Shown here: piece after piece, positions 1 through 9,699 of the stretch
Numbering within the stretch: the first letter of the stretch is position 1
How the letters are laid out: each line of letters begins with the position of its first letter
The notes under the pieces: model-generated
Told to the model about the DNA's origin: nothing
The model's database searches: none
What the model saw: only the letters and a program-made list of their open reading frames with translations
Program-made: the position numbers and the translations under genes
Origin: Gymnopus androsaceus JB14
Lineage: Eukaryota; Basidiomycota; Agaricomycetes; Agaricales; Omphalotaceae
Direction: 5' to 3'
Assembly: GCA_009733575.1 (NCBI GenBank)
Contig: ML769713.1
Location: 1 to 64,000, forward strand
Length of the DNA stretch: 64,000 bases

Positions 1-364
1 AGTTGGAAAAGGATGTAATATTATCAAGGGAATAATTATTTTGATTAACGAGAGCAGGAATGGCAGAGCACTGCAGAAGGGAGGTATATGTGGAGGAATC
101 GCAGGAGAAGTAGGCGTAAGCGTGTATAAAAGCCAAGTTGAGTTTCTCGGAGTCCGGCCCCGGGCCAAGACTATCGGACTTAAGGGATAACGAAATTGAT
201 GCGCGGAGATTTGATAGATCAGATTTAAGGTTTGCTCCGTCCACCTCGATGATGAACGCAGCCTCGTTGCCTTCAACCAAATCATCAAATTCCGCCAATG
301 AAGGAGGCTTGGCATCCAACGCAAATGCCCCCTTCATCTCTCTCATATTTACTTTCTCTTCTCC

Positions 365-1774
365 CTACCGTCCCCCTTGCGGAATCGCGGAGGCTCTCGA
401 GGGATCGTTGGTATAGTCACGGTCTTGTGACTGTTTGGGTCGGTCAGAGTGTAGTGTTGGTCTCCAGAGAGGAAATTCCGGATGTGGGCTTGGGTAAGAA
501 CTTCGAAAGGGACGTCCCAAGAGGACGTCGTATGCAGGCGACGGAACGATATGAACTTGGAGGAATGCTAGTACCTCCCCGAAGCGAAAAGGTACGTCTT
601 TCGCAACTCCGAGAGTCCAATCGGTCTCACCGTTTGCACTTTGCAGTGGAATTGTTCGACCAGGGTCGAATGCAATGCCGAACGCGTTGCAGGCAGTATC
701 GGACATCGCGACAATGCTACAGCCACTGTCTGTTACGCAGTGAACTGAGCGTTCACCAATTGTCGCGTTGATCCCTCGTATACTCAACGAGTCCTTGGCG
801 ACGTAGAACCCATCTCCCTCTTCCGAATCTCCAAAATCCTGAAAGAAGACAGACACAGGGTCCTTTGTCGCGTCGGGCACAAATTTAGCGCGAGCCTTGG
901 CGGAATCGACGGTGGATCTGGACCAAACGGGGATTTCGACCTCGGTATCAAACGGTAGGACAGGCTCGACCAGGTACGTTTGATTTGCTTCCTCTAGCAA
1001 CTTACCGTCAAAACCAACGCGTCTTCCAGTGACACTATCCTTGACTTTCTTTCGGTACTCGGGGGCGATTGCGAGCAGGTCGTCCTGACGAATGGACACC
1101 ATACTCGACAATCCAGCTTGGATAGCTCGTTCGACTGCGGCTTCCGTTTCGATAGGAGCTCGGAAACGATAGTTTCGACTATCGTCCTTTGGAGGAGCAC
1201 CCAGGCTGCGTTCAGCTGGAGGGACGTAATTCTGCGGGAGCTTTCCGATAACTGGCTTCGGTGGCTTGGCAGGACCAGCAGGAGCTGGAGGAATAGATTT
1301 TGAGGGTTCTGGCTCGCTGCCCGATGGAGCACGGTTGTCTGCTTCCGTGTCTTCTCCAGAGGTACGATTCTTCGCTGATTTTCGAGTTTCCATCTTGAAA
1401 ATCAGTCGACGCAGGATTTGTTCATCCTCATCCTCCAAGTCCTGTGCATCGTTCGTCAGGAACGAAGCTACTTTCGAGAGCATCTCTGGACCTTGGTACC
1501 CCTTCAGGGAGTACTTCGAGTGCGTACTGATCGCTACACCTGCGAGTTGCGGGGATGGAGCTGGAGTCTGCGACGGAGTCTCCAATATCCACGACTTTGC
1601 GGAAGGGTTATCTTCGAAATAACGTTCGAAGCGAGTCTTGATGAGTCCTCCCTTGTATCTGGACTCGTTTGGCAGACGGTTTCCACCTTTCAAGACGACT
1701 TTCCCTTCAGCATTACGCTCGACTCGACCTTTCGCAATCCATTCTGCGAAGTCGGGGCAATCAGAAAACCTCAA
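365..1774 (-). CDS. Ty3 element 1 aspartic protease region of pol
   Basis: A 469-residue open frame. The N-terminal 200 residues are proline- and lysine-rich linker. A retropepsin-like fold occupies about residues 300-430: the catalytic motif is VTDSGCSIVAMSD (Asp-Ser-Gly), followed by a flap-like region and YDVLLGRPF, matching the hydrophobic ILGRPF strand of fungal Ty3 proteases. It would cleave the Gag-Pol polyprotein. The frame ends at 365, but another frame stays open from about 300 to the window edge with acidic linker sequence (EFDDLVEGNEAAFIIEVDG), so a frameshift separates protease from the rest of pol. Confidence 0.75.
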   Translation of the reverse strand: MRFSDCPDFAEWIAKGRVERNAEGKVVLKGGNRLPNESRYKGGLIKTRFERYFEDNPSAKSWILETPSQTPAPSPQLAGVAISTHSKYSLKGYQGPEMLSKVASFLTNDAQDLEDEDEQILRRLIFKMETRKSAKNRTSGEDTEADNRAPSGSEPEPSKSIPPAPAGPAKPPKPVIGKLPQNYVPPAERSLGAPPKDDSRNYRFRAPIETEAAVERAIQAGLSSMVSIRQDDLLAIAPEYRKKVKDSVTGRRVGFDGKLLEEANQTYLVEPVLPFDTEVEIPVWSRSTVDSAKARAKFVPDATKDPVSVFFQDFGDSEEGDGFYVAKDSLSIRGINATIGERSVHCVTDSGCSIVAMSDTACNAFGIAFDPGRTIPLQSANGETDWTLGVAKDVPFRFGEVLAFLQVHIVPSPAYDVLLGRPFRSSYPSPHPEFPLWRPTLHSDRPKQSQDRDYTNDPSRASAIPQGGR

Positions 1775-1910
1775 GGCTGCACACCCATCCCAGTAACACG
1801 TATCCGTACGGTCCGAGGTCGATGGAGTGGCCTTGGCAGGCTTAGACGACTTCCCTGATTTCCCTCGACCATCTTCGCCATCATCTGCGTCAATTGCGAC
1901 AATGCGGCTA

Positions 1911-2950
1911 CTACAGGGTCCTCAGGTTCCTTCTTGGGGACAACGGCATTGCATGTGGAGATACGGGGACCACGGACTGGTCCCCTATGTTAAAATTTCC
2001 AACGATCAGAGAGGTGTTGGCATCGGACAGCAGGAAGTCGACTGCTTCCTTGAGTTCGGCTAAAGAGTACGCTTCACCCTTCTTCTTTGCCGTGTGTTGG
2101 AACTGAAGACGCATATTCAGTTGCGCGCGAACCGTATCAGGAAACACTTGCACGTAGTATCCAGCGACTTGTACGCCAGACAGGATACCGTGTTTCGTGA
2201 GAGATTTCGCTACAGTGGAGAACTCTCGGTGGTACTCAGCTAATTCTTGGCTGTTTGACACCCCTGTCTTCGCAAACTTCGTGACTACCTTCTTCAAGGT
2301 ATCGGTCGTCGTCTCGGTAGTTGCTCCGCACCAGGGTAGTTGGAGAGAACTTCTTTCTTGAAGTCTTTCCAGGTCTTTGTATCATCCTCGAACGTATCGA
2401 GTGACCTCCAGAAGCGCATCGTCTTCGCATCAACATAGCGAAGCGCCTCCTTCTTCATCTTTTCGTCATTGGAGTCGATTGCAGCCTCTCTGGCTACCGT
2501 TTCGAACTCATCGAAGAACGTTGGCAGCTGTTCTTCATACTGGGAGTCCCACTTAGGGGCCTTTCGCTCGTTGCGAGAGGGCAGAGGGGTCGGAGTGGCC
2601 ATTACGATTGGCTGTATTGGGGACGGATTACGGTGTTGCTGGTTACGAGGAGACGGTGGAGAAGTTGTCGACGGTGACGGCTGCACTGGTGAGCGGTTTC
2701 CTTCAACGTTTGAAGGGTCCTGACGAAGACCGTTGTCTTCTAGGTTCGGCGAGTGAAGACCGTTGTCTTCCGAGTCCGACAGTAGAAGAAGACGTTCTTC
2801 TTCTGATAGGGGTTGCAGCAGTGAGGGGTGGTTATGGGCAGCTTCGTCGTCGGGAACAGGGACGAAAAGGTCAGATAGTTCGTAGTTTAATTCGGCCGAT
2901 TGTATTGTCAATAAGATTTGCTCTTCTTCTGTAGAGCGATGGTTACGCAA
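1911..2950 (-). pseudogene. Ty3 element 1 gag, frameshifted
   Basis: Two overlapping minus-strand frames make up gag. The first (2950-2294) has a low-complexity N-terminus and then a retrotransposon-gag region (APKWDSQYEEQLPTFFDEFE near residue 130, then FWRSLDTFEDDTKTWKDFKK). The second (2297-1911) continues it with KTGVSNSQELAEYHREFSTV and a leucine-rich capsid-like segment. The break lies near 2295-2310, in the RRRP/TLKKVV region, and needs a one-base shift. A programmed frameshift cannot be excluded, but I see no slippery heptamer, so decay is more likely. The product would be the structural capsid protein of virus-like particles. No CCHC zinc knuckle is visible. Confidence 0.7.
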
Positions 2951-3035
2951 GCCTTCTCTGCGAGAAGGCGTCTTGAAAAATAGGAGTCTTCCTAAGTGAG
3001 ACTACTGGATTACCCCCCTCGCGGTGGGCTCCAGA

Positions 3036-3303
3036 TGTAATGCTGACTCGCACACTGAACGTGAACGAGCAACGGGTTTGAAGGGAGGCAAAACCAAGTC
3101 TCAGACAAGAAGTAAGACTCACGGGCGCAAGCGTAGATGAAAGGAGAGACGCAAGAAGTATATATCTCCTATATGTACATAGTACCTTTTTAGTAACTAC
3201 ATACGATCGAGAGTATGTAATATGTATGACCTGTAAGTAATATGGATGACCAAGTCCAGAGGACTTGTCGAGGTTCACGCACAGACGTGTGTGAGGCTCG
3301 ACA
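3036..3303 (-). repeat. 5' LTR of Ty3 element 1 (268 bp)
   Basis: Read on the minus strand the LTR begins TGTCGAGCC at 3303 and ends CATTACA at 3036. It is followed after two bases by TGGAGCCCACC, the likely primer-binding site. It contains AT-rich stretches suited to a TATA box. The TG...CA ends, the adjacent PBS and gag starting about 85 bp inside support the call. The upstream boundary is where the integrase of element 2 stops resembling its family (after the DHKMF residues). The second LTR and the target-site duplication are outside the window. Confidence 0.7.
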
Positions 3304-4531
3304 GCGGAAACATTTTATGGTCCAAATTCTTCTCTATCGTAGTATTTCTAACTTGGATCAACTGTCCAGGTTTGAAATCCCAGTCTTTTATCACATGTGA
3401 ATACTTCTTCTCGAAGTCTCGCAATTCCCGACGCTTATTTTTGTTGATTCTTTCTCTTACTCTCTGTACAAAGGTATTGTGTTTTGACGAAGCCTGCGCA
3501 CAGTAACCAATTAATTCTTCCCTGGTCAGGACCCAATTTGGCAGATTAACCAGCCAAGTGGACTCTACAATATCGAAGGGAAGTATGGGTTCTGCTCCCG
3601 TACATAAGAAGTAAGGTGAACACCCTAAGCCTCTTCTAGGAGTGATCTGATCTGCCCATAGTATTGGTTTGAGAAACCAGAACCATTGTTTCATGTCTCC
3701 TGCAGTACACTTAGCTAGTGCCTGTCTTAAATCAAAGTGTGCTCGTTCGATTTTCCCGTCTCCCTGGGAATTATATGCTGATATCCTTATTCTATGGATT
3801 CCATATTTTTCACCTAACCATTTCAGCATGTTTTTCATCTGCAAGGCATTATCCGTTACTACTTCTTCTGGACAACCCCATCTGCATATTACATCTTCAA
3901 AGAACCATTTGCCTAATGTGTGTGTGTTCTCTTGTCTCAATGCTCTAGCTTCAGACCAGGATGATAATGCATATCTTCCATGCACAATATATTTACATCC
4001 ATTGCTAGGTGGTGTCATGTTGATAGTATCCACATGCACTTTCTGGAATAACGAGGGAGTATGGGTTACCACAGGTGGTATTTTGATCATCTGCAGTTGG
4101 CGATGCTGGCAGGGTAGGCATGACTTGACATACCATACTATGTCTTTATTGATGTCTGGCCACCAGAACCTCTTTTCAAGAATCCCCTGTGTAGCAAACA
4201 CTCCTTTGTGCCCCAAGCAATCATGAGCTTGGTATAACATTCCCATTCTATCCTCACGATCAACCACTAATTGTGGCTGGTCCTGGAATTCTCGTCGCCT
4301 ATGGTACAATTGTCCTTCATCGTTTAGGAAGAAATTTTCCATTTTCCTCATAAATTTCACAAAGTCTTTTTCTGTCATTTCATCCTTTATTGACAATTTC
4401 TCGCTTTGAGAGGCATTATGCCAGTCTTTGATCCATGGGATAAGCTGATCTAACGTATTCCCAGCTTCCGATTGGTGCTTTTCCATATACGGATTTTTAG
4501 TTTTGAAATCCTCATCCGGTTCTAGAATCAA
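3304..4531 (-). pseudogene. Ty3 element 2 integrase, 3'-truncated
   Basis: The open frame shows the HHCC zinc-binding domain (AHDCLGHKG, then CLPCQHRQ, about residues 100-145). The DDE catalytic core follows, with Asp in HVDTINM, Asp in VVTDNALQ and Glu in GDGKIERAH. A C-terminal basic region with an SH3-like strand (FKPGQLIQVRNTTIEKNLD) comes next. The enzyme would insert the cDNA into chromosomes. The frame becomes unrelated after DHKMF where the LTR of element 1 starts, so the C-terminal tail is lost. The catalytic triad itself looks intact. Confidence 0.85.
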
Positions 4532-5462
4532 GGATTTCTGGAATACAGAAAGGGCTTGACCTTTCTGTTCATAAATATGAGCACATGTAACTCAAACTCA
4601 CGCTCTTCATCTGCTTCTTCTTGCACATTGTCCTCAAAATCTTGGATTGACGTAGCTATTTCTGCTAGGTATCCTCCTTGCGTATCAATTTTGTGCTTAA
4701 ACTGTTCAAAATTGTATGATTCTTCCATTACCCTGTTTCCCATACAAAACTTTACAGGTTCCCATCATCAACCTCTTCATAACTCTCTGGATCAAGTGGA
4801 GGCCTTGGTGGTTGCCATCCTCCTGGAGTAATTCGCAAAAGTCCATCTGGGCCATGTATGATTCCCTTTACATGAACTAGCGTGAAGTGGTATTTTCTAA
4901 TCTCCTCAATCCATCTGTTTATTGTGGCATTGGGACCCATGCTTTGGTTATCCAACATGCCTTTTATATAGCTCGCATTGGTTTCCACCGTCAAGTTCCT
5001 GCAACCATAAATTTGATAGTAGCTAGCTTGCAGCACTAGTTTCAAACCATATAATTCTCTTTTGGATTGCAAGAAACGGGCTTCTCTTTCGTTCAACGTT
5101 ATTGACCCAAAATAACAAAAGTACCTCAATCAGGGATTATTTGGATTGGTCTGATGAATAAACCATCCTACTGCCTTCCATGAAGTGTCTACTGCCAAAA
5201 ATACCTCCCATAAATAGGTAACAGGTCTTAGAGCAGGCATGATGCGTATTCCATCTTTAAATAAGTCCATAGACATTTGATGCTCTTCACCCCATTCAAA
5301 TGGTACATCAGCTGTTAACCTTGTCAAAGGTGCAGCTTTCTTTGCATAATTCTCTACAAACATTCTTAATTGTCCAGCTGTGCCTAGAAACGCTCTTACT
5401 TCTGTCTTATCCCTACATGGTGGCCATGTTAGAACAACTTCCGCAATTTTATCTTCTGGCAT
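4528..5462 (-). pseudogene. Ty3 element 2 RT connection and RNase H region
   Basis: Three adjacent minus-strand frames (5462-5130, 5129-4752, 4743-4528) carry this region. The first has the thumb/connection motif TEVRAFLGTAGQLRMFV and the beginning of RNase H (FLAVDTSWKAVGWFI, with the first catalytic Asp). The second has SKRELYGLKL (Glu) and VETNASYIKGMLDN (the family Asp replaced by Glu-Thr-Asn context), then a WIEEIRKYHFTLVHVKG strand. The third is the linker to integrase. The stop codons between frames show that the polyprotein is broken. Confidence 0.75.
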
Positions 5463-5570
5463 TCATCCCTCATATGTGCATTTATGCCCAACAACCATAG
5501 TTTCTGAACAACACACAACTGCCTTTGGTCCTGAAAAGGTACATCCGCTATATTTGATCTGTTGCATGAC

Positions 5571-6413
5571 TCAATTAACGTTGCTCAGGTGCTCCCAGAC
5601 AAAGTGTTGTATCCCATCATTCCCTTCAATGGTTTCATAACCTCCGTCCGGCAACTTGTAGCGCGTAACAGGGCCTTTAATTGGTACATCATCCACATAT
5701 GGTATTGTTACATGTGAAATTTCATCCTGTAATATGTATGTCACGTTGTCATGGAATATTGGAACTGAATTTGTCCATTCCATGGGTAGTTTTACCAATC
5801 GGTATGGTCCAAAAGGCATTTGGAATGTTGTGAGATCTCTTGACATGACTGCTATAAGTCGTTCATTGTAACCCACAAACAAATCCAGTGCAGCCCCACA
5901 AGCTTGTCCCGCAAAACTGCGTGCAACGTCCGCAGTTGCTGGAGGAATACCCAAATACTGTATAGTAACAGCATTGAGCAGTTCCAAGCTATGGACTATT
6001 CGCAAACTTTTCCCATCTTTCTTTATTACACAAAACCATTGCAATCTGTAGCTTGCACTCGAAAGCTCGTAAACTCCCGCATCAATTTTTGTTTTGATTA
6101 CTTTGCATACTTCCTCAAAAATACCAGGTGGGATTGGAATGTTTTTCTTTACTCAAGGCTCATGCGGTAGTACTGGAAATTTCATGGGGGGAAAGAAGTC
6201 TGTCCAAAACATGCCTCCCTCCAATGCATCCCATTCAAATCCTTTCTCTTGTACCTTCATAAGATGGTGCATAAGCAACTGTTCTTGTGGCCATAGAAAA
6301 TCCTCTTTATGGATTTTGTCAATGATCTTAGCTCTTTCCACTGTATAACGTTCACGTGAATTCTGGTGGTTTAACAGGTAACACAGGCATCCCTTGCAAA
6401 GGATCATCAGCAA
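5571..6413 (-). pseudogene. Ty3 element 2 reverse transcriptase, broken
   Basis: The upstream piece (6413-6153) ends in FPPMKFPVLPHEP, the conserved entry to the basidiomycete Ty3 RT. The 6044-5571 frame carries WFCVIKKDGKSLRIVHSLE (finger), the region around LDLFVGYNER where the first catalytic Asp is kept, FQMPFGPYRLVKLPMEWTNS, and the catalytic IPYVDDVPIKGP box. A frameshift or indel between 6044 and 6153 and the stop at 5571 break the frame. It would copy the element RNA into cDNA. Confidence 0.85.
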
Positions 6414-6768
6414 AAAGGGGTTAAACCTATGATGACCTAGGGAACCTAGGCTACCCTGATCACCCTGGTCACCTTGGGTCTTCCAGGCTACCCCAGGCTA
6501 CCTGAGGCTACCTCAGGTTTCCTCAGGTTCCTCAGGGTAGCTCAGGCTTACTCAGGTTTACTCAGGTTTTCTCAGGTTGCCTCAAATTCCCAAGGTTTAT
6601 CCCTAAATCCTAGGCAACCAGAACCTAGGTGACCTCAAAGAAACTGAGGCAGTCTAGGCAACCTAGGTGGCCTAAGAGACCTAGGTATCCTTAGGTTCCC
6701 TTAAGTCTCTTTAAGTCATTGTGGGTCAACCTAAAGTCAGCCCTGGGCCCAGACCATTTTTCCTGATG
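6405..6768. mobile_element. Low-complexity insertion element with CATCAGCAAAAA ends and 2-bp target duplication
   Basis: The element starts CATCAGCAAAAAGGGG and ends CCATTTTTCCTGATG, an imperfect terminal inverted repeat (13 of 15 matching). It is flanked by AT on both sides. The interior is a degenerate series of short palindromic words (CCTAGG, CCTCAGG, CCTGAGG) with no ORF. Removing the element plus one AT restores the conserved Ty3 motif IVGDPLQGMP across the junction, which fixes both boundaries and the 2-bp duplication. It has no known family that I can name. Confidence 0.75.
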
Positions 6769-7161
6769 ATCTCCCACAATGTTCCTTATCACCCAAAATT
6801 TGTCTGGTAATTCCGCTTTTACTGGATGTACTTTTACTCCTACTGGTTTGTATTTTAAAACCTGCAGGGTTTCCTCATCACCGATTTGTTTCGAGACACG
6901 CCTCAATTTTCTCGAAACCATCTGACTTTTTGGCTGACTATTATGTGCCTTATCCTGGGCAAGTACCAAATTCGTAATTTCCAAAGCCGGCACTTTTACT
7001 TGGTTCAATGGAGTCGGTCCTATCCAACCTTTATGCATTAGTCCTTCTCTCCATACACTAAATACACACATCTGGTCACAATCTACCTCATGATTTAGGT
7101 AGTTTCTTATTGCTTGCATATCTTCAGGATGCCATTTCTTGAGGTGCTCTGAACAGGCCAT
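6769..7161 (-). pseudogene. Ty3 element 2 protease-RT linker
   Basis: Minus-strand frame with CVFSVWREGLMHKGW and YKPVGVKVHPVKAELPDKFW leading into IRNIVGD, where the low-complexity element is inserted. This segment is characteristic of basidiomycete Ty3 elements just before the RT. No catalytic role is known. The frame is interrupted both upstream (7161-7394) and by the insertion. Confidence 0.65.
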
Positions 7162-7393
7162 TGTATAGGCTTCTGCGAGTTCTGGCTCCGAGAAACAGAC
7201 TCCTTCTGCCTTTTTCCATCCTTCAATTATAACTTCACTTTGCTCATTAAAGTGGAAGCTTATAGCAAGTTCATGCTCCTCTCCCTGTTCGCTACTCAGA
7301 TCATCGAGGGATGAAAATTTACATTTTCCCCTTTTGATGTTTCTTTATCCTGCTCTTGAGGTTGCTTTATGGGCATATTATACCTCGAAGTGT

Positions 7394-7975
7394 CTATCCG
7401 CATTTGCCGGGGACAAATTCCTTTCGGATGTGTTCCAACAGTGCACCTTTCTCCAATGTTTGGATCTGTGATAGTGAGTTCTTGGTCACCATTGCCCCAA
7501 TTCTTGATTTCACTTTCTGTAAGTACATCAAAGGGTCTCCTATCAGTACTTCATAAGGCGCTCTATCTTGAACATGGCATTGTAGGTATACTGTGACATG
7601 ACCAAACTTGAAGGATACATTTTTAGCCAGACCCAATGTTTGCTGGATTCCACCATGAATGTCCTGCATTTGTATGGTGAAACTAGGATCCCAGGAAATA
7701 TTTAGTCCTGTGGCAATCACTCTATCTATTGCCACAATTTGGGAACTGCTGTCTAGAGTTGCCTCTATATCTGACTCATTTCCATTAATGCTAGGATACA
7801 CTACTTGAAGGCCATTGCCTTGGTGTGCTACCACAATCATGTCTTTTTGTTCATCATCTTCATTCATGTCATATTTAAAACACTGAATTGGGTCTTTTTG
7901 TACAATGGATCCCACCTTCAGTCCATTATGTTCTTCTGTAAGTACTTCAAACATATCTTCCACTGGCATATACAT
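7394..7975 (-). pseudogene. Ty3 element 2 protease with altered active site
   Basis: The 193-residue frame aligns by eye with the protease of element 1: an ATLDSSSQIVAID segment sits where element 1 has VTDSGCSIVAMSD, then LGLAKNVSFKFGHVTVYLQCHV and the YEVLIGDPL strand. The catalytic Asp is kept, but the invariant Gly of the Asp-Ser-Gly triad is Ser. In retropepsins this Gly is needed for active-site geometry, so the copy is probably inactive. The upstream frames 8536-8087 carry the linker between gag and protease. Confidence 0.7.
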
Positions 7976-8086
7976 ATTGTTGACATCCAGATACTTGCTC
8001 AGAATACAAACTCCATGCGGTTCCTCTGCTTCTCCAGGTTTGGATAAAGTGAATACTTCAGCCGATTCCCAGGTTCGAGGTTTGAC

Positions 8087-8998
8087 TCACTGATTCTTGG
8101 CTTTTCGTATCATAATTTTGCGTACTTCAGGAGCAATGGCTAATAGTTCAGCCTCAGTTAACTCAACATTTTGCAAATACAATCTTGCAGCTAATCTTTC
8201 CGCCAATCCTTCCTGATGCAGCGCATTCTGTAGTTTAAATTTTGGGGTTTGTGCCACCACATTTTCTTCCAGTCCGCCTCTCGAAGTAATCTTTTCTTCT
8301 TTTGGCAAATTTCAGGGCATAGGAGTCACAACTAATGGCTGAACCTGATTGAACAGTCTTCTCACCATTTTGTTTAATGCAGGAGTTGTTTCTCGAGGAG
8401 GTGTGGGTGGTCTAATAACCACTTCCCTTTCCAACTCTTCTTCCTCCTCGTTGGTCTCACTCATTTCATGTGTGGGTGATTGACTCAATGGCCTTGCTCC
8501 CTCCATGCCTTGTGAACTTCTTAAAGCTGGGGGCACATATTTTACTTTCTCTTCTTTTTCTACAACCTTATCTTTTCATTTCTCGAAGGTTCCCCTTGAT
8601 GGTAGATGCACCCCATCAAAGGTCACCTTCTTCCCTTTCTTTTCTATGCGTTTTGAATCGTCCTCCGGAGTTTTTGCACTTGTACTGGCTCCTTTTGCGG
8701 ACCCAGTTTGTTTCTCCATCATTGAACTCACCAGTTTTTTCCACCAGACAACCCTTCCTGGTTGTATACCCTGATGTTGTCTTCTTGCTTGGCTTCCATT
8801 TGATCCAGTCTCAGCTTGATCTCATTGATTTTGCTCATCCAGAATGTCAAATTTCTTGAAGGATCAAGTTGATCGTTCAGCTCAACTTCATTGTATCCTT
8901 CTTGAAGATCTACCATATTTGAGAAGTAAGCTTCTGCCTGATCCCATTTATGGTCCTTGGCAATCTGCTCAATAATCTACCATCTGGCTTTTCCTGGC
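8087..8998 (-). pseudogene. Ty3 element 2 gag-protease intervening region, fragmented
   Basis: Short minus-strand frames (8916-8728, 8536-8312, 8308-8087) contain a coiled-coil-like stretch (KINEIKLRLDQMEAKQ), an acidic proline-rich segment, and KNVELTEAELLAIAPEVRK. The last matches the ELLAIAPEYRKKV-type motif in element 1 and so identifies this as the region just before protease. Repeated stops show decay. Confidence 0.55.
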
Positions 8999-9116
8999 TC
9001 ATTGTAGCACCTTAAGCTGCTAGGTTGATGTATCAATCAAGGGACATCCCCCATTTTCTGGGATACATCAGAATGGTGGATCTCCCTTGTCCTATACATT
9101 TAATGTCAAATTAAAA

Positions 9117-9217
9117 AGTGGCACAAGAGAGGATTGAACCTTCAACCTAACAGAATTAAGATTATATAATCCCAAAACCTAGCACCTTGTACCACTTTAC
9201 CAAGTAACTGATACTAG
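9117..9217 (-). other. tRNA-like segment with pol III box A and box B (left arm)
   Basis: On the minus strand TGGTAAAGTGG matches box A (TRGYNNARYGG). GAAGGTTCAATCCTC downstream matches box B (GGTTCRANTCC). The spacing is longer than in a normal tRNA and I cannot fold a convincing anticodon arm, so this is more likely a tRNA-derived (SINE-like) promoter than a functional tRNA. Confidence 0.5.
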
Positions 9218-9495
9218 CTCAACATGTTTAGTATCTTATATAGGGTATTGTGTAAATAAATAGTTGAGGGTAGGGTGAGCAGAGCTCACCCTAGCCTGGT
9301 CAACACACTATGTAATTAAATAGTTAAGGGTGGGGTGAGTTTTGCTTACCCTAGCCTGGTCCACAAAGGTTAGGGTTAGGGGTTGGGGTTAGGGTCAGGG
9401 GTTGATTATATTTAATGGGGGTGTGGGGGCTTGCCCCCACTCATTCAAAAAAAGTACTAGATGAGAGCATATATTATACAAGTATTTATATTTTA

Positions 9496-9590
9496 GCATG
9501 GTCACTTAGTGTAGTGGATATAGTGTTATGCTTGATTATGTCAGGCAGATATTCAAGAGGCTTTGGGTTCAATTCCTGTTCTTGCCATTT
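9496..9590 (+). other. tRNA-like segment with pol III box A and box B (right arm)
   Basis: TAGTGTAGTGG matches box A and GGGTTCAATTCCTG matches box B. The outer ends ATGGTCA and TTGCCAT could pair 6 of 7 positions as an acceptor stem, which is better than the left arm. A normal anticodon loop is not evident. It points toward the right end of the TIR element. Confidence 0.5.
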
Positions 9591-9699
9591 ATTTTATGAC
9601 ACTTTTCTAGCTATCCTATATTTACAGGCACAACGGAGATCCCCCATTCTGATGTATCCCAAAAAATGGGGGATGTCCCTTGATTGATACATGGATCTA

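Larger units (their letters stand above)
1..3303 (-). mobile_element. Ty3/Gypsy retrotransposon 1 (5' part; LTR, gag, protease; pol runs off the left edge)
   Basis: On the minus strand the order is LTR (3303-3036), a TGGAGCCCACC-type primer-binding site two bases inside the LTR end, gag (2950-1911), protease (1774-365), and a protease-RT linker that stays open in another frame to position 1. This order is diagnostic of the 5' half of a Ty3/Gypsy element. The LTR end falls inside the integrase of a second Ty3 element, so this one inserted later. Its GC-richer coding sequence also differs from the AT-richer element it interrupts. The missing RT, RNase H and integrase should lie left of the window. 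gag carries a frameshift, so the copy is probably dead. Confidence 0.85.
9028..9692. mobile_element. TIR element (about 664 bp) with two outward tRNA-like segments, inserted in Ty3 gag
   Basis: The ends are near-perfect inverted repeats of about 57 bp (ATGTATCAATCAAGGGACAT at the left, its complement at the right, 2-3 mismatches). If the target site is TA, the ends are TCAATCAAGGG, a Tc1/mariner-like arrangement. Inside lie two tRNA-like segments pointing outward. There is also a 78-bp tandem duplication (9260-9360), a TTAGGG-like run (9367-9400) and a GTGGGGGC-TT-GCCCCCAC hairpin (9424-9441). No transposase is present, so it is non-autonomous. Confidence 0.75.

Noticed and set aside
298..771. 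Plus-strand protein of 157 residues
   Set aside because: Antisense shadow of the Ty3 protease frame, which has recognisable motifs on the minus strand.
9367..9400. Telomere or chromosome end
   Set aside because: The TTAGGG-like run is short, degenerate and enclosed between the inverted repeats of a transposon, with sequence continuing on both sides.
9496..9590. Functional tRNA gene
   Set aside because: Box A and box B are present, but no convincing anticodon arm or T-stem can be drawn, and it lies in a transposon.
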